A DNA stretch of 64,000 nucleotides from Caulobacter hibisci (lineage in GTDB: Bacteria > Pseudomonadota > Alphaproteobacteria > Caulobacterales > Caulobacteraceae). The stretch lies in contig NZ_JADWOX010000021.1 of assembly GCF_016135805.1 (NCBI RefSeq), positions 36,768 through 100,767 on the forward strand, in the 5' to 3' direction. Below the pieces are notes generated by a model. It was not told the DNA's origin. It saw only the letters and a program-made list of their open reading frames with translations, and did not search any database. Shown piece after piece: positions 7,660 to 18,005 of the stretch (position 1 is its first letter; each line of letters opens with the position of its first letter). Position numbers and translations under genes: made by a program.

Positions 7660-9756
7660 CTACTTGCCCTTCTTCGGCGCGGCCTGGGTGGTCTGGGTCG
7701 TGCGCACCGCCACGCCGTCGCCGCGGGCCTCGGCCACCAGCGAGGCGCAGTCGGCGTCCTTTTCCAGGCCCGGCGTCACGAACGGCAGGATGGCGGCCAG
7801 CGGGTTGAGCAGCGAGCCCAGCGCCGCGGCGACGCCGCCCTGGGCGATCGCCCCGCCGGTCTGCAGGCCGATGCGCGGGGCGCCGAGCGGGCCCTTGATC
7901 TCGATCGGAATGAACAGCCGCACCAGGCGCGGCTTCTTGCTGTCGCCCTCGATCTTCAGGTCCAGGCGTTCCTTCTCCAGGTCGATCGTGCCCTCGCCCT
8001 TGGCCAGGACCACGCCGGTGTCGGCGACGATCTTGTCGGTGCGCATGACGCCGTTCTTGACGTCGAAGCTCGCCACCGCGCAGCGCAGGCTGGTTTCCTT
8101 GGTGTCCTTCGACAGCAGCATCAGCAGGCCCTTGGAGGCGTTGACGCCCAGGAGTTCGGCGAAGGCCTGGCGCACCTGGCCCTTGGGAGCGACCAGGGTC
8201 ACCGTGCCGTTCGACGAGGCCGCGGCGCGGTGCACCGAATTGCCGGTGCCGCGCAGCTTGGCCCGGGCGACGATGCCGCCCTCGATGGCCGGCTTGCCGT
8301 CGGTCTTCAGCGGGATGAAGTCCTCCAGCTTGGCGTTGGTCAGGCGCAGGTCGAGGTCGGTGATCGGCGTGGCGGGACGGGCGTCCAGCCTCACCTTCCC
8401 GGCCAGATCGCCGCGCGAGAAGGTGAAGGCGATCGGGTCCATGTTGAGCACGCCCTTGTCGAGCGTCAGGTCCAGGCGGACCTTCTTCAGCGGGAAGTTG
8501 GGGGCGTTCACGGCCAGGGCGCGATAGGTCACCTTGGCGTCCATGGCTCGCACGCGCTCGACCTGCAGGGTGGCGTCGGGCAGCAGGCGGCCGGTGGCTT
8601 CGCGCTGGCCGGCCTCGACCTTCTGGCCGGCCGAGGCGGTCTCGCCCTTGCCCGTGGCGGGCGCGGCGCCGACCAGGCTGCCCAGGTCGTCGAAGTCGAG
8701 GCGCTTGGACTTGAGGTCGGCCTCCAGGTACGGCCGCTCGCGATCAACCAGCACGAACAGGTCGCCGCTGACGTCGCTGTCGCCGATGCGGCCGTTCAGC
8801 TTCTCGAAGTCGAACCGGCCGCCCTTGCGCACCAGGTGGCCGCTGATCCTGTAGGGCGGGGTGTTGGGCAGGGTCAGGCCGGTCAGGCCGTAGAGGCGGT
8901 TCAGGTCGCTGCCCGCGATGGTCAGGTTGCTCTCGAACCGGTTCAGGTCGAACGGCTTGGTGATCGAGCCCTCGGCCGCGATCCGCGTCGAGCCGGCCGA
9001 CACCCGCGCGTCGAACGGATAGGGCTTGTTGGGCGTGATGTTCAGCAGTGGGCCGCCGGTCACCCGGGCCACGAACGGCGAGCGGTTGTACTGGCCGTCG
9101 CCCTCCAGCACGAACCGGCCCTGACCGTCGCCGCTGGCGTGCTCGTTGGAGCTGACCGTACCGACGAACAGCACGTCGCGGGGCTTGTCCTCGACCCGCA
9201 GCTTGCCCTCGTTGATGATGAAATGCTGGATGGCCGGCAGCTTCAGCGCCTTGCCGTCCTTCTTCTTGCTGGGGGCGCCGAAGGTCCAGTTGGCGCGATC
9301 CTCGGCCTCCCGCAGCAGCCGTACGTCGGGCCGATCGACGGCCAGCAGCGGCAGGATGACGTCGCCCTTCAGCAGCGGCAGCAGCTTGATCTGCACCGCC
9401 ACGCGATCGACGCGGGCCATGTAGCCCGACTGAGGCCCGGTCTTGGGCGCCCAGTCCGGCTGGCCGACGAACAGACCGTAGGCTTCGGCCTTGGGCGAAA
9501 ACGACCAGGGATGGACCCGCAGGTCGCCGTCGATCCGCACTTCGCGATGCAACTGGGTCGAAGCGAAGCGGCCCACCGGTCCGCGCAGCATGTTCCAGTC
9601 GAACCAGACGATGAAGGCGACGATCGCCGCCAGGATCAGCAGGGCGGCGCCGATCCCCCAGCGCGCGGCGCGCGGCAGGGCGCGCCAGGACCTGCGTCGC
9701 GGCGTGGCGGTGGCCTCGGGCGGAGGCGGTGGTGTTGGAACAGAACCTTCCGGCAT
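7660..9756 (-). CDS. AsmA family inner-membrane protein
   Basis: This 698-aa protein has a short Pro-rich cytoplasmic tail, one transmembrane helix at about residues 32-52 (WGIGAALLILAAIVAFIVWF) and then the AsmA N-terminal block (LHREVRIDGDLRVHPWSFSP). The large periplasmic domain contains repeated beta-rich segments and the late AsmA region LRGTGNSVHRAAASSNG. AsmA-like proteins affect outer-membrane assembly or phospholipid transport. No partner gene lies beside it. Confidence 0.88.
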   Translation of the reverse strand: MPEGSVPTPPPPPEATATPRRRSWRALPRAARWGIGAALLILAAIVAFIVWFDWNMLRGPVGRFASTQLHREVRIDGDLRVHPWSFSPKAEAYGLFVGQPDWAPKTGPQSGYMARVDRVAVQIKLLPLLKGDVILPLLAVDRPDVRLLREAEDRANWTFGAPSKKKDGKALKLPAIQHFIINEGKLRVEDKPRDVLFVGTVSSNEHASGDGQGRFVLEGDGQYNRSPFVARVTGGPLLNITPNKPYPFDARVSAGSTRIAAEGSITKPFDLNRFESNLTIAGSDLNRLYGLTGLTLPNTPPYRISGHLVRKGGRFDFEKLNGRIGDSDVSGDLFVLVDRERPYLEADLKSKRLDFDDLGSLVGAAPATGKGETASAGQKVEAGQREATGRLLPDATLQVERVRAMDAKVTYRALAVNAPNFPLKKVRLDLTLDKGVLNMDPIAFTFSRGDLAGKVRLDARPATPITDLDLRLTNAKLEDFIPLKTDGKPAIEGGIVARAKLRGTGNSVHRAAASSNGTVTLVAPKGQVRQAFAELLGVNASKGLLMLLSKDTKETSLRCAVASFDVKNGVMRTDKIVADTGVVLAKGEGTIDLEKERLDLKIEGDSKKPRLVRLFIPIEIKGPLGAPRIGLQTGGAIAQGGVAAALGSLLNPLAAILPFVTPGLEKDADCASLVAEARGDGVAVRTTQTTQAAPKKGK

Positions 9757-9812
9757 GCGCCTACAACGCGCGGCCGGCGCCGTTTCGTTCCAAGACGGCG
9801 CGTTTGGCGGGT

Positions 9813-9917
9813 CTAGTAGACCAGCTTCAGGCTGCCCACGAAGACGGCGATCGCCACGAAGGCGACGATGGCCACGATCTCATAGGCCTTGAAGAAAGGC
9901 CGGCTCGGCGAGCGCAT
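9813..9917 (-). CDS. Small single-pass membrane protein, 34 aa
   Basis: The ATG at 9917, with GGGGA 8 nt upstream, encodes MRSPSRPFFKAYEIVAIVAFV... followed by a hydrophobic helix ending GSLKLVY. It has a basic N-terminus and one transmembrane segment. I do not recognise a family; its size recalls the tiny accessory subunits of membrane complexes. It lies between the AsmA gene (same strand, downstream) and ahcY (divergent). Confidence 0.45.
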   Translation of the reverse strand: MRSPSRPFFKAYEIVAIVAFVAIAVFVGSLKLVY

Positions 9918-10023
9918 AATTGATGTCCCCACATCCCACTTCGGGATTTGAAGCGTTTGGATCGCAAGCGTCACGCCAGTTTGCCCACCGCGCGACATTC
10001 GGCGGCCGATTGCCTGCTCCGCA

Positions 10024-10045
10024 GACATAAGGAAATCTTTATGTC
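10024..10045. promoter_or_regulatory. Palindromic operator upstream of ahcY, SahR-like
   Basis: A 22-bp near-perfect palindrome has arms GACATAA and TTATGTC and matches in 9 of 11 base pairs. It lies 65 bp before the ahcY start. As I recall it, the alphaproteobacterial motif of SahR-type ArsR-family regulators of the methionine/SAH cycle is close to ACATAAAGATATCTTTATGT; this site differs from it at two positions. The assignment rests on motif memory and on the downstream gene. Confidence 0.6.
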
Positions 10046-10110
10046 GATTTGCCAGTATAGCCGCCGCGCGCTATAGAGCGCGGTAAGACACCCCCGATCA
10101 GGAGCCGACC

Positions 10111-11502
<1,392 letters not shown>

Positions 11503-11529
11503 CAGCGCGTCTGGCCCAGGCGTGGCAGG

Positions 11530-11558
11530 AAAGCCCTCTCTTCGGAGCGGGCTTTTTT
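11530..11558 (+). terminator. Intrinsic terminator of ahcY
   Basis: A stem AAAGCCC / GGGCTTT with a nested CTC-TTCG-GAG loop is followed by a run of six T. It lies 28 bp after the ahcY stop. Confidence 0.9.
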
Positions 11559-11648
11559 GTTGCGGGTTCGACCATCGGGCGAATGGTCATCTTTTTGCTT
11601 TCGTGACGCCCTGTTCAAGTTCCGCAGGCTCGGCTAACTGCTTTGGCC

Positions 11649-12497
11649 ATGCCGCTCGCGCTTCTCATTTCCAGTCACGTCGCCGGCAGCCAGGTGGGCG
11701 CCACCGCCCAGGCCGCGGCCCTGACCCAGTTCCGCATCGACACCATGGTAGTCCCCACCGTGCTCTACGGCCGCCATCCCGGCTGGGGCGCGCCCGGTGG
11801 GGCGCCGGTGCCGATCGAGGTGGTCGAAGGCATGCTTGACGGGCTCGAGGCCAACGGCCTGTTCGGCCTGACCGACCTGGTCATCACCGGCTATTTCGCG
11901 ACCGCCGCCCAGGTGCGCGCCGCGGCGCGGGCCATCGACGCCGTGCGGGCCACTCCGCGCGAAGGGGCCTCGGCCCGCAAGCCGACCATCCTCGTCGATC
12001 CGACCATGGGCGACGCCGGCAAGGGCCTGTACGTGCCGGCCGAGGTGGCCGAGGCCATCGCCGCCGACCTGATCCCCCGCGCCGACGTGGTCGCCCCCAA
12101 CGCCTGGGAGCTGCAACGCCTGACCGGCGCCGAGGTGCGCGATCCGACCGGCGCCGTGCGCGCCGCCCGCCTGCTCAACAAGCCGGTGATCGTCTCGTCG
12201 GTGCAGCGCGGCGCCGAGATCGGCGTCGTCTATGCCGACCGCAAGGAAGCCTGGCTGGCCGCCCACGCCAAGGCCGCGCGCTCGCCCAGCGGCACCGGCG
12301 ACCTGCTGACCGCCCTGTTCGCCGCCTCGATCCTCGAAGGCCAGACCCTGTCCTACGGCTTGGCCCGGGCCGTCGGCGGCGTCGCCGAGACGGTGACCGC
12401 CGCCAACATCTGGAACGCCCCGGAACTGCCCATCGTGGCCATGGCCGCCCGGATCAAGCAGACCTCGCCGACCGTGCGCATCGAGCGGTTGGCCTAG
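11649..12497 (+). CDS. pdxY: Pyridoxal kinase (PfkB/ribokinase fold)
   Basis: This 282-aa kinase phosphorylates pyridoxal in B6 salvage. It begins MPLALLISSHVAGSQVG, the PdxK/PdxY N-terminal signature. It also has VDPTMGDAGKGLY in the middle and the catalytic-base motif SPSGTGDLLTALF near residue 220. The ATG at 11649 is preferred to a TTG two codons upstream. Its TAG stop overlaps the stop of the convergent gene in a shared CTAG (12494-12497). Confidence 0.9.
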   Translation: MPLALLISSHVAGSQVGATAQAAALTQFRIDTMVVPTVLYGRHPGWGAPGGAPVPIEVVEGMLDGLEANGLFGLTDLVITGYFATAAQVRAAARAIDAVRATPREGASARKPTILVDPTMGDAGKGLYVPAEVAEAIAADLIPRADVVAPNAWELQRLTGAEVRDPTGAVRAARLLNKPVIVSSVQRGAEIGVVYADRKEAWLAAHAKAARSPSGTGDLLTALFAASILEGQTLSYGLARAVGGVAETVTAANIWNAPELPIVAMAARIKQTSPTVRIERLA

Positions 12498-12886
12498 TCC
12501 TTCTTCAGCGCCACGGCCTCGGGCTTCTCGCCCGGCGTCGGCCGGTCCGGACCCCAGGCGGCCGGATTGATCGGCTGCTTCAGGTCGGGACCGTCGCGCA
12601 CGGTGCGGCCGGTGGCGTGGCAATAGGAGCGGATGGCCGCGCCCAGCTGGAAGTAGCCATAGGCGGCCGCGCCCTCCTCGGCCTCATCGCAGCGGTTGGC
12701 GGCGACCAGTTGGCCGGTGATCACCTTCATCGCCTCGTAGTGGGTCTCCCAGTCGCCCTGCTGCTGCGGGACCTGCCAGCGGCTGCCTATGGCTTTCAGC
12801 GCGTCCGGAGCAGGGGGCGGGGCCGGCGCGGCGGCGGGCGGCGTGGCCGAGGCCAGGGTGGCGGCCAGGAAGAAGGTCGTCAGCAC
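12494..12886 (-). CDS. Hypothetical exported protein, 130 aa
   Basis: A signal peptide (MLTTFFLAATLASATPPAAA) is followed by a Pro/Ala linker and a ~80-residue helical domain containing two cysteines (NRCDEAE and RSYCHATG), which could form a periplasmic disulfide. I do not recognise the family. It is convergent with pdxY and shares the stop overlap. The next gene on the same strand upstream is a 2-hydroxyacid dehydrogenase 77 bp away. Confidence 0.7.
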   Translation of the reverse strand: MLTTFFLAATLASATPPAAAPAPPPAPDALKAIGSRWQVPQQQGDWETHYEAMKVITGQLVAANRCDEAEEGAAAYGYFQLGAAIRSYCHATGRTVRDGPDLKQPINPAAWGPDRPTPGEKPEAVALKKD

Positions 12887-12963
12887 AGGTCGTCTCCGCG
12901 GATGACTGTCGTGGAGGCAAGGTGCCGTCCGGCGGGGCGGCGATCCAGCGGAAAAATCGACCT

Positions 12964-13872
12964 CTAGTTGAAATGTTCTGCAAGCTTTTCCAGCACCAGC
13001 GCCGCCATCGCCGCGCGGGCCTCGGCCGTGGCGCTGCCGCGATGCGGTTGCAGCACTACGTTGTCCATCGCCAGCAGCGCCGGCGGCACGTGCGGCTCAT
13101 CCTCGAACACGTCCAGCCCCGCCCCAGCGATGGTCCCATCCGCCAGGGCTGCGACCAGTGCCGCCTCGTCGACCACCGAACCGCGCGCGACGTTGATCAG
13201 CAGGCCGTCGGGGCCCAGCGCCTCCAGCACCGCCGCATCGACCAGGGGAGCGCCCGCGCCCGGCGTGGCCAGGAACAGCACGTCGACCGCCCGCGCCAGG
13301 TCCAGCAGGCTGGCGTGATAGGCGTACGGGACGCCCTCGACCGGCCGGCGGCTGTGATAGGCGATGCTGGCCGCGAAGGGCCCGGCCATGGTGGCGATCG
13401 CCTGGCCGATCTGGCCCAGGCCCAGGATCCCAACCGTCCGCCCGGCGGCCCGCCGCGCCAGGGGCAGGCGCTCGGCCTTGGGCCAGCGGCCTTCGCGCAC
13501 GTAGTGGTCGGCGGTGACCATCCGGCGCGACAGCGACAGCCACAGACCGATCGCCAGCTCGGCGACGTCCTCCGTCAGCACGCCCGGCGTGGTGGTCACG
13601 GCGACACCCCGGGCGGCGGCGAGGTCGAGGTCCACCTTGTCGAGGCCGACGCCGTGCACGGCGACGATCTCCAGGGCCGGCAGTTGGTCCCACAGCGCGG
13701 CGGGCACGCCCAGGTCGCCGCCGGTGACGAGGCCGCGGGCCTTGGGACCGACCTGCGCGATCAGGGCGTCCGGATCGGCGGCGCGATAGGGGCGGTGGAC
13801 AGCGTAGTGGGCGTCGAGGCCGGCCTCGAGCTGCGGCGACAGGGGCTTGAGCTGCAGGATGTCGGGCTTCAT
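12964..13872 (-). CDS. D-isomer-specific 2-hydroxyacid dehydrogenase (glyoxylate/hydroxypyruvate reductase-like)
   Basis: This 302-aa protein has the Rossmann motif GILGLGQIGQAIA. The catalytic Arg is in NVARGSVVDE, a Glu is in DEPHVP and the catalytic His is in LQPHRGSAT. The layout and length match NAD(P)H-dependent glyoxylate/hydroxypyruvate reductases of the GhrB type. It could reduce glyoxylate or hydroxypyruvate, but the substrate is inferred only from the family. It is divergent from the serine hydrolase at 13944 across a 71-bp gap. Confidence 0.9.
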   Translation of the reverse strand: MKPDILQLKPLSPQLEAGLDAHYAVHRPYRAADPDALIAQVGPKARGLVTGGDLGVPAALWDQLPALEIVAVHGVGLDKVDLDLAAARGVAVTTTPGVLTEDVAELAIGLWLSLSRRMVTADHYVREGRWPKAERLPLARRAAGRTVGILGLGQIGQAIATMAGPFAASIAYHSRRPVEGVPYAYHASLLDLARAVDVLFLATPGAGAPLVDAAVLEALGPDGLLINVARGSVVDEAALVAALADGTIAGAGLDVFEDEPHVPPALLAMDNVVLQPHRGSATAEARAAMAALVLEKLAEHFN

Positions 13873-13943
13873 CGGCGGGCTCCGTTACGCGGGGACTGTC
13901 CTTCGGATGACAAACCCCGGCGCGCCGGGCTAGAGCAAAAGCC

Positions 13944-15083
13944 ATGAGCCTCGACATCACTGGCGTCTGCCCCGCCCCGTTCGCCCAGGTCTATGACGCC
14001 TTCGAGGCCAATTTCGATCCGGCCTCGCCGGGCGGCGGCGAGCTGGGCGCGCGCTTTTCGCTGGCCATCGACGGCGAGATCGTCGTCGACCTGATGGCCG
14101 GCTTCGCCGATCGGAAACGCGAGGTCGCCTTCGGCCCCGACACCCTGACGCCGCTGTTCTCGACCACCAAGGCCATCGCCGCCCTGCTGGTCGCCCGTCT
14201 GGTCGATCAGGGCAAGCTGACCTACGACACGAGCGTCGCCTCGGTCTGGCCGGAGTTCGCTCAGAACGGCAAGGACGCGATCACCGTCGGCCAGGTGATG
14301 TCGCACCAGGACGGGCTGTCGGGCTTCCTCGACGAGGTCGATCCGGCCATCTGGTTCGACTGGGAGGCGACGACGGCGAAACTCGCCGCCATGGCCCCGC
14401 TGTGGCCCGTCGGTACGGCCAGTGGCTATCATCCGGTGACCTTCGGCTATACGGCCGGCGAGATCTTCCGCCGCGTCGATGGCCGCACCATGGGCACGGC
14501 GTTGCGCGAGGATCTGGCCGGTCCGCTGGGCCTCGACATCTGGATCGGCCTGCCCGACAGCGAGCACGAGCGCTGCGCCGACCTGATGCGGCCAACGGCC
14601 TTTCCGAAGTTCGGCGAGATCAACGACGCCATCCGCGCGGCCTTCATGACCAAATGGGCCGCGCCCGGCGGCCGTGGCACGGGCGAATGGCGGCGGGCCG
14701 AGATCCCCTCGGCCAACGGCCACGCCACCGCCCACTCCCTGGCCCGCCTGCTGGGGGCCCTGGCCAGCGGCGGCACGCTGGACGGCGTGAAGGTGTTGTC
14801 GCCGCAGACGATGGAGCTGGCCCGCGCGGAACGCATCGCCGGCCAGGATCTGGTGCTGCCCTACCAGATCAGCTGGGGCGCGGGCTTCATGCGCAACACG
14901 CCCAACTTCTTCTACGGCCCGACGGCGGACGCCTTCGGCCACTCGGGCTGGGGCGGCTCCTGCGCCTTCGCCGACCCGAAGACCGGGGTCTCGGGATCCT
15001 ATGTGATGAACCGCCAGGGCAACGAACTGATCGGCGACCCGCGCGCGGTCAGCCTGATCAAGGCGGCTTACGCGAGCTTGTAG
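13944..15083 (+). CDS. Beta-lactamase-fold serine hydrolase (EstB-like esterase)
   Basis: This 379-aa protein has the SxxK motif as STTK at residues 73-76. The Tyr motif region is YHPVTFGYTAGEI and the third motif is HSGWGG. This is the layout of class C/EstB esterases, not of true beta-lactamases. It has no signal peptide, so it is probably a cytoplasmic esterase. It is followed directly by a REPIN-like repeat. Confidence 0.88.
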   Translation: MSLDITGVCPAPFAQVYDAFEANFDPASPGGGELGARFSLAIDGEIVVDLMAGFADRKREVAFGPDTLTPLFSTTKAIAALLVARLVDQGKLTYDTSVASVWPEFAQNGKDAITVGQVMSHQDGLSGFLDEVDPAIWFDWEATTAKLAAMAPLWPVGTASGYHPVTFGYTAGEIFRRVDGRTMGTALREDLAGPLGLDIWIGLPDSEHERCADLMRPTAFPKFGEINDAIRAAFMTKWAAPGGRGTGEWRRAEIPSANGHATAHSLARLLGALASGGTLDGVKVLSPQTMELARAERIAGQDLVLPYQISWGAGFMRNTPNFFYGPTADAFGHSGWGGSCAFADPKTGVSGSYVMNRQGNELIGDPRAVSLIKAAYASL

Positions 15084-15104
15084 GGTTCGCCCAAACCCTA
15101 TCCG

Positions 15105-15240
15105 CCCGTCATTCCCGCCCTTGTGGCGGGAACCCCTCTTTCAGCTGCAAGGGCAGATGGGGCGGCGTGCTTAGCACGCCGCTTGCGTCTCACGTGCGAC
15201 CGGACCCAGGGTTTCCCGCCACAAGGGCGGGAATGACGGG
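15105..15240. repeat. REPIN-like palindromic element, family A copy 1
   Basis: A 136-bp element has long inverted ends: CCCGTCATTCCCGCCC on the left and GGGCGGGAATGACGGG on the right. Each end contains a small hairpin CCCGCC-CTTGT-GGCGGG. A central palindrome GCGGCGTGC-TTA-GCACGCCGC lies in the middle. Two full copies and one half copy occur elsewhere in the window (41950, 42730, 52856). It lies between a serine hydrolase and a convergent small gene. Confidence 0.92.
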
Positions 15241-15261
15241 AGTTGTTGGATGGTGGCGGCC

Positions 15262-15591
15262 TCAGACCCCCAGCCGCCCCCGCAGCCGCTCGGCGACGGC
15301 GCCCAAGGTGATGGTCGACAGGGCTTCCTGCACTTCCAGCGGCACGCCGTCCGGGGCCGCCTGCACCAGCTTGGCGGTGAAGTCGGTGATGGCGGTGATG
15401 TGCTGGGCCAGGTGGTCGACCGTGTGCAGCTCCTGCATCACGGCCAGGCGCGATTCCGGCGGGGTGTTTTCCAGGATCTTGCCCAGGGCGCTGTCCAGGT
15501 GGCCGCAGGCCTCGGCGGCCAGCGACATTTCGGCGGAAAGGGCCTCGAGCACGGCGGCGAGGTTGGGCGTGGTGACGGCGTCCGTGGACAT
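15262..15591 (-). CDS. Hypothetical helical protein, 109 aa
   Basis: The ATG at 15591 has GGGGGA upstream and encodes an acidic, almost all-helical protein. It has heptad-like spacing (LEALSAEMSLAAEACGHLDS, MQELHTVDHLAQHITAITDF). It has no signal peptide or membrane segment. A single His sits in a helix that superficially recalls histidine-kinase dimerisation helices, but no HPt or DHp motif is clear. I do not assign a function. Confidence 0.7.
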   Translation of the reverse strand: MSTDAVTTPNLAAVLEALSAEMSLAAEACGHLDSALGKILENTPPESRLAVMQELHTVDHLAQHITAITDFTAKLVQAAPDGVPLEVQEALSTITLGAVAERLRGRLGV

Positions 15592-15705
15592 GGTTTCCCC
15601 CTGAGTAAAGACTGCCGGCATACCTGCAATCGCTTCCGTTGCCGCCGACTTAAGCGCCGGCGGCGGTGCGACAAATTGACCAACGTTTTTTGACGGCGGT
15701 GGTTC

Positions 15706-16623
15706 TCAGGTCGCGGACGAAACGTTGCGGGTGCGTTTCCAGACGCCATAGGCGAACACCGCAACGCCCAGCCAGATGAACACGAACGACAGGGCCCGCA
15801 GCGGGGTGAAGGCCTCGCCGAGGAACACGCCGAGCAGGAACTGCAGGGTCGGGGCGATGAACTGCAGGAAGCCCATGGCGCTGAGCGGCATGCGGCGGGC
15901 CGACCAGGCGAACATGGCCAGGGGCACGACGGTGGCCGGACCGGCCGCCATCAGCAGCAGGGCCGTCTTCGAATCCTGGGTGAAGTGGCCCGTGCCATTG
16001 GCCTGGATGTGCCAGACGTATAGCAGGCCCGGGATCGCCAGATAGGCGCACTCGATGAACAGGCCCGTCTGGGCGTCGGCCTTCACCTGCTTGCGCAGGA
16101 TGGCGTAGACGCAGAAGGTCAAGGCCAGGCCCAGCGACACCAGCGGCAGGTGGCCCAGGGCGATCGTCTGGATAGCCACGCCGACGGCAGCGAAGCCGAT
16201 GGCGATCTTGCCTTCCGTGCTCATCCGCTCGCGGAACAGCAGGGCGCCGGCGGCCATGTTCATCAGCGGATTGATGTAGTAGCCGAGGCTGGCCTCGATC
16301 ACCCGGCCGGCGTTCACCGCCACGACGTAGATCGTCCAGTTGCCGAAGATGGCCAGGGTCGACAGCAGCAGCAGGCCAAGCGTCTTGGGCTGTCGCAGCA
16401 CCGCGCCGACCTGGCCGCCCTGGCGGGCCAGCAGGACGAGGCCGCCGGCCCAGATCACCGACCACAGCGTGCGGTGGGCGATCATCTCGAACGAGGTGAC
16501 GCCGAAGCTGCCCAGGGTGTGGAAATAGAGGGGCAGGAAGCCCCAGAGCAGATAGCAGCCGGCGCCGGCCAGATAGGCCGAACGCATGTCGCCGGAGGGA
16601 CTGCTCGTGGAACTGGGGGACAT
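15706..16623 (-). CDS. rarD: RarD-type EamA/DMT transporter
   Basis: This 305-aa integral membrane protein has about ten hydrophobic segments. It starts GCYLLWGFLPLYFHTL, contains HRTLWS and NWTIYVVAVNAGRVIEASLGYYINPL, and ends with the FLQFIAPTLQFLLGVFLGE block, all diagnostic of RarD. The ATG at 16623 has AAGGTG six bases upstream; an in-frame GTG three codons earlier is less likely. The transport substrate of RarD proteins is not established. Confidence 0.92.
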   Translation of the reverse strand: MSPSSTSSPSGDMRSAYLAGAGCYLLWGFLPLYFHTLGSFGVTSFEMIAHRTLWSVIWAGGLVLLARQGGQVGAVLRQPKTLGLLLLSTLAIFGNWTIYVVAVNAGRVIEASLGYYINPLMNMAAGALLFRERMSTEGKIAIGFAAVGVAIQTIALGHLPLVSLGLALTFCVYAILRKQVKADAQTGLFIECAYLAIPGLLYVWHIQANGTGHFTQDSKTALLLMAAGPATVVPLAMFAWSARRMPLSAMGFLQFIAPTLQFLLGVFLGEAFTPLRALSFVFIWLGVAVFAYGVWKRTRNVSSAT

Positions 16624-16716
16624 GGACCGCACCTTTCGCGGAGGGATCTGACAGGGAGTCGTCCCGGTGTCCGCCCGCTTTTTGCGGAGAGGTGCGAAAT
16701 CGGCCCGAAGGCCTGT

Positions 16717-16750
16717 CCCGTCGTCCCTCCGCTGGCGGAAGGACGACGGG
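16717..16750 (-). terminator. Hairpin downstream of asd, possible terminator
   Basis: An interrupted inverted repeat with 10-bp outer arms (CCCGTCGTCC / GGACGACGGG) lies 12 bp past the asd stop on the minus strand and before rarD. There is no strong T run, so termination is likely but not certain. Confidence 0.5.
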
Positions 16751-16761
16751 GAGGTCGTTCT

Positions 16762-17790
16762 TTAGGCCGGCGTCTTCTGCTTGATCAGGCCCTTGTCGTG
16801 CAGCAGCTGGGCGATCTGCACCGCGTTCAGGGCCGCGCCCTTGCGCAGGTTGTCGGCGACGCACCAGAGGGCGATGCCGTGCTCGACGGTCGGGTCCTTG
16901 CGGATGCGCGACACGTAGACCGGGAACTCGCCCTGGGCTTCCTTCGGCGTGATGTAGCCGCCGTTCTCGCGCTTATCGACCACGACAATCCCTTCGGCGT
17001 CGCGCAGGATCTCGCGGGCGTCGTCCTCGTCCAGCGGGCCGGTGAACTCGATGTTGATCGACTCCGAGTGGCCGACCATCACCGGCACGCGCACGCAGGT
17101 GGCGACCAGCTGGATCGCCGGATCCAGGATCTTCTGGGTCTCGACGGTCATCTTCCACTCTTCCTTGGTGAAGCCGTCGTCCATGAAGACGTCGATGTGG
17201 GGGATGACGTTGAAGGCGATCTGCTTGGTGAACTTCTTCGGCTCGGGCGCGCCCAGGACGAAGACGCCCTTGGTCTGGTCCCACAGCTCGTCCATGCCTT
17301 CCTTGCCCGCGCCGGAAACCGACTGGTAGGTCGACACCACCACGCGCTTGATCGGCACCTCGTCGTGCAGCGGCTTGAGGGCCACCACCAGCTGGGCGGT
17401 CGAGCAGTTGGGGTTGGCGATGATGTTCTTGGGGATGGAGTTGACGGCGTCCGGGTTCACTTCCGGCACCACCAGCGGCACGTCCGGGTCCATCCGGAAG
17501 TGGCTGGAGTTGTCGATGACGATCGGACCGGCCGCGCCGATCTTCTCGCCCCAGGCGGCCGAGATCGACCCGCCGGCGCTCATCAGCACGATGTCGACCG
17601 TCGAGAAATCGAACTGCTCCAGGTCCTCGCACTTGAGGATCTTGTTGCCGAACGAGACCTCGGTGCCGATGGATTTGCGCGAGGCGATGGCGTGCATCTT
17701 CTCCACGGGGAATTTCACTTCCTCGAGGATGTTGAACATCTCGCGGCCCACGTTGCCCGTGGCGCCGACCACGGCGACCCGGTAACCCAT
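16762..17790 (-). CDS. asd: Aspartate-semialdehyde dehydrogenase
   Basis: This 342-aa enzyme reduces aspartyl phosphate to the semialdehyde, the branch point to lysine/DAP, threonine and methionine. It has the NADP-binding GATGNVGREM at the N-terminus and the catalytic Cys in NPNCSTAQ. The ATG at 17790 begins MGYRVAVVG; a TTG four codons upstream is unlikely. A possible terminator follows. Confidence 0.96.
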   Translation of the reverse strand: MGYRVAVVGATGNVGREMFNILEEVKFPVEKMHAIASRKSIGTEVSFGNKILKCEDLEQFDFSTVDIVLMSAGGSISAAWGEKIGAAGPIVIDNSSHFRMDPDVPLVVPEVNPDAVNSIPKNIIANPNCSTAQLVVALKPLHDEVPIKRVVVSTYQSVSGAGKEGMDELWDQTKGVFVLGAPEPKKFTKQIAFNVIPHIDVFMDDGFTKEEWKMTVETQKILDPAIQLVATCVRVPVMVGHSESINIEFTGPLDEDDAREILRDAEGIVVVDKRENGGYITPKEAQGEFPVYVSRIRKDPTVEHGIALWCVADNLRKGAALNAVQIAQLLHDKGLIKQKTPA

Positions 17791-18005
17791 CGCAGTCTCC
17801 AATCTTTAAGCCCCCGAAGGGGAAATGCGCCGTCCCGTTACGCCTCGTATCGCGGGTAAGCAAGGGCAGGGTTTTCCAAAGGCGGCGGCTTATGGCCGCG
17901 CTTGAGGGAATATTTTTGCGGAGGCTCTTGGCGACCGTCGCGCAGGGGCCGTCGGACCTTCCGTCCAACTGGACAGCGAGCCCGCCGCGAGCGCATACCC
18001 ACGCC

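Noticed and set aside
10046..10110. A SAM or SAH riboswitch in the ahcY leader
   Set aside because: The leader between the palindrome and the GTG start is about 65 bases and shows no multi-stem conserved fold; a DNA operator explains the palindrome better.
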